From Heliocidaris erythrogramma (taxonomy: Eukaryota > Echinodermata > Echinoidea > Camarodonta > Echinometridae), in contig CM046853.1 of NCBI GenBank assembly GCA_025617745.1, forward strand, positions 31,299,313 to 31,363,312: 64,000 nucleotides of DNA, written 5' to 3'. Position 1 is the stretch's first letter. Each line of letters starts with the position of its first letter. The notes below the pieces were generated by a model. It worked only from the letters and a program-made list of their open reading frames with translations, was not told the DNA's origin and did no database searches. The translations under genes and the position numbers were made by a program. This document shows, piece by piece, positions 59,553 to 64,000 of this stretch.

Positions 59553-62500
59553 CTAAATGCACAAAATAAACAGGATGGAAGATCAGAGTAAGAGTATTAA
59601 GCGCTGAAAAGTGTATTCATCGCGTAATTTACTTGTCTTTAAATTGTTTTGTCATGTCTTACTTAATCCATGTACAATGATAAGGACCTAAGCCATTGTT
59701 TTCATTTTATGTCAACCTTTGATGGATCATCTGCTACTTTCTTTTTCATATTTTTTAAAGAAAAGTTTGTTCCCTGCCATCTAGAAAAATTTATGAACAA
59801 TCTTCAAAGAGAAGCAAAATGTAATTTGAAGACAACAAATACATTCTAACATTTTAAATGAACTTTATGTTCTCTTTCATTCTTCAATTAAGATTTCAAT
59901 GCTATGCCTCTTTCATATTAATATCTTTCATACCTATTCATTTACAGTATTAATATTTCTTAATATTCTATTATTATAATATATCGTTGCTAAATACTGG
60001 CCTTTAATAAGACCAGGAATTAATGTTAGATTGTATTTAATTTGCACAGTCCTAACATAACTATACAGAGGCTTTTAATCCTGGGCTTGAATTAACCTTA
60101 CACAAAGACTTACCTCCTGCTCTCATCCTCATATTCTGAACGGGGCTTTTAGTAGGACGACCTCCAGGGGGTCTCCGGGGCCTACCCCCTCCTTGACCAC
60201 CCCCTGCATTGTTTCCTGTCCCTCCGCCATTCCCGCCTTGTCCAGGAATCCCATTGGTGATGCCTAAAAATAAACATGTATAAGGATACTAATCATAAAG
60301 AAGTGAACTGGTGTCAAAGGAAAGCACAAATTAGCAAAAGAAATATATGAATCTACTGATGGCATGACTGATGGCGTGGCCCACGGCCTTCCAATGACAT
60401 CGCTCTTTTGTCAAACCCTCTACAATATGTTAATTTTATGTTTTCTGTCAAAATGCTATGTGGGCTTTCAATGTAAGCACGACTTAAACATATAGAAAAA
60501 TACTTTCCTGGAAGGTTGTCATAACATTTGCCTTCAATATCAGCGTCTGTAATGATTTCTTTCTAAATAGGTTGAATGCACTGAGCAAGCTTAGAGCAGG
60601 GAAATACTTGCTTAGAGGTAAAGGGGATCCCCTTTACCTCTAAGCAAGTATTTCCCTGCTCTAAGAGGGAGATGGGACTTGTTGGGACAAGAGTCAAATT
60701 GTCAATACCAGTATATACACTTGCTTCAGACACTTTGATTGGGAGAGGTCACGGGTAGTAAAGATTGGAGAGAGGAGACAGTGGGAAAATTCAGTTTATT
60801 TGTTGATGCTGAAATGGTTTCAGATACAGGTCAACAAGAAATATATCGCTGTGTTAGGAAATCAACTTACTAACATACTTCTACAGTCAAACCTGCTTTA
60901 GCGACCACCTGCATAGAAAGACCACCTGTCCATAAAGACCACGGTATTTGTTTCCCTTGAACAGCATTTCCCATTTTCCCATTGAAACATGTATTAAAGG
61001 AACCTGTCCATAACGACCACCTGCTCATAAAGACCACTTTTCTTGTCTCCTTTGAGTGGTATTTATATACAGGTTTCACTGTATATATATATATAACAAA
61101 CTGTGCTCCTTCCTCATAATGATATCAAACGGCACGACAAACAATCAAAGATAGCGTTTCTCTTCCAGGATATGAGATATTAGGGATATTAGTTTAGCAC
61201 CTACCTGGGCATTGTTTAACAGGCATGATCTGATCTTGGATGAGGGGTACACTGAGGGGTGAGAGACCCGGTAGACCCACTTGAGCAAACACCCCTACAA
61301 GTACCTGTTTAGGGGATAGCTTTAACAGGTGGATGTGAAATCCAAGCATACCAGATGTACCTAGAAAAAACATTACAGAAATATAATGGCATTTAAATTC
61401 CATATTCCTCACTTCTGTAGTTTTCTTAAACATATTTTAAATCTTGTTTACTTATTATACTTCTGCTTCTTCTTTTCTCCTTCATCTTTTTTCACTTTTT
61501 AGTATTTAGTATTCATTTTTTGGTTGTTTTCTAAATCCCATCTGCATATGCCACCTTCATCTCTTTCTTTTCTAACATACATAAATATATATACATGTAC
61601 TTTTATCATTCAATATGAACATCAAATCCTTTTCTTTTTTTCTAATTTTCCTATTCTCTTGCCATGAATAATAAAGAAATATTTATCTCCAAATGGATTC
61701 ATTGTTAATATTGATTACTAACATCACAGATCCAACATTAACATATTTCATTGAAATTAGATTGCTTGTACTTTATAGTGCATCCATACTGAAGTATTTT
61801 GGGATTTTAAAACAACTTTTCTCTATATTATATCCTAATTAAACCACATTCCATGTTCATGCTCATTTTTATGAAGCCAGATACATTCATTCTGAATAGC
61901 ATTTACTATGAATGATATATACTGCTTTCTGAATAATGCACACCTTGGCTCTTACCCGCGACGGTAATGTTTTCATTATGAGTGATACTCTTCTGCCAAA
62001 AGAATCTATCGCTAGCACTGGTAACACTCATATGTAACAAAACCGGATCTTTGCAATGTTTCAATACAGTCACAATGGTGTAATTATGGCCCTGAAGATG
62101 ACAGATAAAAAGTTAAAAGGCAGGTTAACGGTGTCATTCTTTGAAATACCGAAATTAATTGTGCATTAGGTCTACAATCTATTCAAAGTTTACTATGACA
62201 GAATATAAAATCATGTTCTACACATATATATAGGGTATTCCAAAGTGATATGATTTAAAAAGCATTACAAAGGTAAAAAAAAAATTAAATGAAAAATTGT
62301 GTGGAACTTTGTTCAAAGTTAACTATTCAAATTTTATGCAAGTGTGTTGACTACGAGTAGACAAAAAGAGAAGATGAGAGGAACATAATTATATGTTACA
62401 ATTCACATAATCACATAAAAAGAGATAATATATTTAATCATGTTCAAGCAAAAGCTATAAATCAGGCTGCATCTTATATCCGTTGCATACTGAAATTGTC

Positions 62501-63783
62501 CCCCATTAGGACATTTTGAAAAATGACTGTAAAATTTATTTGTAAAAACTGAAATATTGACAATTTCGATAACATATATTATATCAAATGGATATCAGCC
62601 TGACAAGTACCTCAAATTCGCCTGTGCAATTGTAGCCACTGCAATTGTCTATGGTAGTACATGATGTAATACCATAACCAGGTCCAGCCGATTGGATCAG
62701 CTCCGTCTCTACCCTCCTCCAAATGAGGCACTCATCCTGCTGGGGGGTCGACCCCACGGTAGGGGAGGAACCAGTGGGGGCAACTGAGTCTGAGAAAGGG
62801 TAAAGGGTAGATCGAATATATATAACTGAAAAAACATATATTTGGTACATTTAGAAACATATCAAGTAACAATAGCCACACCCTTCTTTAATCTCAGACA
62901 ATCATTCTTCCCTGCAAAAAGGTATTTGGGGTCCTTTTTCTCTTTTGCATCCCAATATTTTTTTCTAACTCACTCATTCATCTCGCACTCTCTCTTTCTC
63001 TCTCCCTCAATCCCTCATCTTCCACTGTATTTATTTTGCAGTTCTCTTGATATTTTTCTAATTTCTATTTTGTTCCTGGGTTTGTTTTGTTTTGTGGGTT
63101 TTTTTTTCTTTTTGTCCTCCACACTCTCTTCATTTCTCCTATTCCTCATCCTTTGTCTAATCATTTATTTCCCCTTTTCCTTCCCTTTGTCTATTCATTT
63201 TAGTTCTGTGTGCAGCTATCCTTTTGCTTCTAATTCTGCATCTCTTTCCCTCTAATATTCCACTTTTTGCTTCTTCTTCGCTGTCAAACTCAAACATATT
63301 CAGCAAATCTAAGCAAGAGCATTTCAGTTTTATTTCAGTTTCACTTCAGATCCTCTCTCAGATGACCCTGTGGTAGGAAATGACTGATCTACAACAAGGG
63401 ACATTAATGGAGACTGGATATTTTTAGCAAGACTTTCGTCATCAAAGCTGGAAATTCATACTTACTATTTGTGAAAAAAGTGCTACAATAAAATTAAGGC
63501 CACTTCTAATGGGTATTTCTTTCTTTCTTTTCTTTGTTGTTGTTTTTTTTGTTGTTTTTTTTGTTATTTTTTTTCTTTTAGTTTGTTTGTTTGTTTTTGT
63601 TTTGTTTTTTGTTTGTTTGTTTGTTTTTTTTTAGGGGGGGCGGTCAAGTACATGGTTTATTTCTAAAAACTTCATACCAAACACATGTGTATACTTACTG
63701 CAAGGTGGGATAGGGACAGCAACCTGATTTAATAAGCCAGTGTCAAAACAAGACATCCTATTCAGGCAGCTTCTAATTATTAA
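59401..63783 (-). CDS. Single-pass membrane glycoprotein, unrecognised family, 3' part (6 exons)
   Basis: Exons (minus) 63783-63699, 62789-62611, 62091-61956, 61360-61205, 60263-60114 and 59552-59401 join in frame with GT/AG and matching phases to give 285 residues, ending at TGA 59403-59401. The visible protein is a Cys-rich ectodomain (SCLNRMSC..., PPC, DEC, SCTTIDNCSGYNC, KHC, KQC). Possible N-glycosylation sites are NCS, NCT, NYT and NIT. A beta-rich stretch is followed by a Gly/Arg/Pro-rich linker, a transmembrane helix (ASVGIGLSIGVGIAALVATI), and a ~25-residue cytoplasmic tail starting YRQFPSQDR. The N-terminus lies past the right edge. I do not recognise the family. A type I topology is inferred. 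Confidence 0.85.
60114..60263 (-). CDS. Membrane glycoprotein, Gly/Arg/Pro linker exon
   Basis: Encodes ITNGIPGQGGNGGGTGNNAG then GGQGGGRPRRPPGGRPTKSP and VQNMRMRAG. A flexible basic linker directly before the membrane segment. Acceptor tatttttag; donor gtaagt. Confidence 0.87.
60590..60665. repeat. 76-bp perfect palindrome without loop
   Basis: cttagagcagggaaatactt ... aggtaaaggggatcccctttacct is exactly self-complementary about the ggggatcccc centre. It lies in the intron between the two ectodomain/linker exons of the minus-strand gene. Confidence 0.95.
60883..61082. mobile_element. MITE family B, copy 4
   Basis: acagtcaaacctgctttagc to acaggtttcactgt. The longest copy of the family here. 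Confidence 0.88.
61205..61360 (-). CDS. Membrane glycoprotein, ectodomain exon
   Basis: Encodes TSGMLGFHIHLLKLSPKQVL through DQIMPVKQCP, phases 2 in and 1 out. Acceptor ttttttctag; donor gtaggt. Confidence 0.87.
61956..62091 (-). CDS. Membrane glycoprotein, ectodomain exon
   Basis: 45 codons plus one base: GHNYTIVTVLKHCKDPVLLH through SITHNENITVA. Acceptor catcttcag; donor ggtaag. Two glycosylation sequons. Confidence 0.87.
62611..62789 (-). CDS. Membrane glycoprotein, Cys-rich exon
   Basis: Encodes SVAPTGSSPTVGSTPQQDEC through SCTTIDNCSGYNCTGEFE. Acceptor tttctcag; ends phase 0 before gtactt. Confidence 0.85.
62940..63260. repeat. Pyrimidine-rich intronic tract
   Basis: CT/T-rich on the plus strand, inside the minus-strand intron 62790-63698. 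The 137-codon Phe/Ser/Leu ORF is an artefact. Confidence 0.75.
63510..63640. repeat. T-rich (GTTT)n microsatellite
   Basis: Runs of tttgt and gttt ending in ggggggg. Reads as (AAAC)n on the gene strand. Confidence 0.9.
63699..63783 (-). CDS. Membrane glycoprotein, first visible exon
   Basis: Encodes (LII)RSCLNRMSCFDTGLLNQ then VAVPIPPC, ending phase 1 before gtaagt. The acceptor could be at 63784 (attag) or at 63773, which would start the exon at 63772. Confidence 0.75.
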
Positions 63784-64000
63784 CTAATGGGGAGAGAAAT
63801 GAGAAGAAAAAAAATAACTCAGTATCATGAAATGTATGAACCATTTACATTCAGACAAGCTTTATGTTGTACTGCTTAGAATCTTAACTTGTTGAATTCT
63901 AAACATGAGGTCTCAGACTTGGGTCTATGGAAACTATGCATTATACAAAAAACAAATGTATCTCATGGGTTAATGGAAAGATCCTCTGAGAGAATTCACA
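63784..64000. other. Right edge, no exon recognised
   Basis: Presumed intron of the minus-strand gene. No open, splice-flanked segment matching the Cys-rich protein was found. Confidence 0.4.

Noticed and set aside
62842..63255. 137-codon Phe/Ser/Leu ORF
   Set aside because: Lies in a pyrimidine-rich intron of the minus-strand gene, with no conserved features.

Overview
This is a 64 kb window of animal nuclear genome, AT-rich and crowded with short inverted-repeat transposons, SINEs and microsatellites. The multi-exon gene structure, the closeness of the FBXL2/FBXL20 protein to its vertebrate relatives, the abundant acatgta motifs and the kinds of repeats present suggest a marine deuterostome invertebrate, most likely an echinoderm such as a sea urchin. 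The taxon is an inference. Nothing here is prokaryotic.

Layout. (1) 1-6770 is one very large composite foldback structure. Two arrays of ~192/214/236-bp tandem units lie in opposite orientation (1-1745 and 4152-6770), with a second inverted pair nested inside (2414-2832 and 3416-3866). (2) 6900-18800 has no gene I can support. It holds tRNA-like repeats, several foldback elements and MITEs, a CA/CT-rich tandem array, and a 1.3-kb inverted-repeat element whose ~172-bp units carry nuclear-receptor-like AGGTCA clusters. (3) 18976-43909 is a complete or nearly complete plus-strand gene of 13 coding exons for the F-box/LRR ubiquitin-ligase adaptor FBXL2/FBXL20, ending in a CCIIL prenylation box. 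Its introns hold a decayed duplicate of one of its own exons, an orphan THAP-domain first exon, many MITEs, and long pyrimidine tracts. (4) 43910-59400 is long 3' UTR and/or intergenic sequence with repeats. (5) 59401-63783 is the 3' part of a convergent minus-strand gene for an unrecognised single-pass membrane glycoprotein. Six exons were joined by matching splice phases, and the N-terminal part lies beyond the right edge.

How they relate. I see no functional link between the two genes; they are convergent neighbours. The F-box gene would supply the substrate receptor of an SCF E3 ligase at membranes. The minus-strand gene would supply a cell-surface or vesicle glycoprotein with a short cytoplasmic tail. 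The most unusual material is structural: the foldback arrays, a 76-bp perfect palindrome, two abutting palindromes separated by three copies of TTCACCC, the relic exon, and introns whose 3' splice sites are built on a MITE or a microsatellite.
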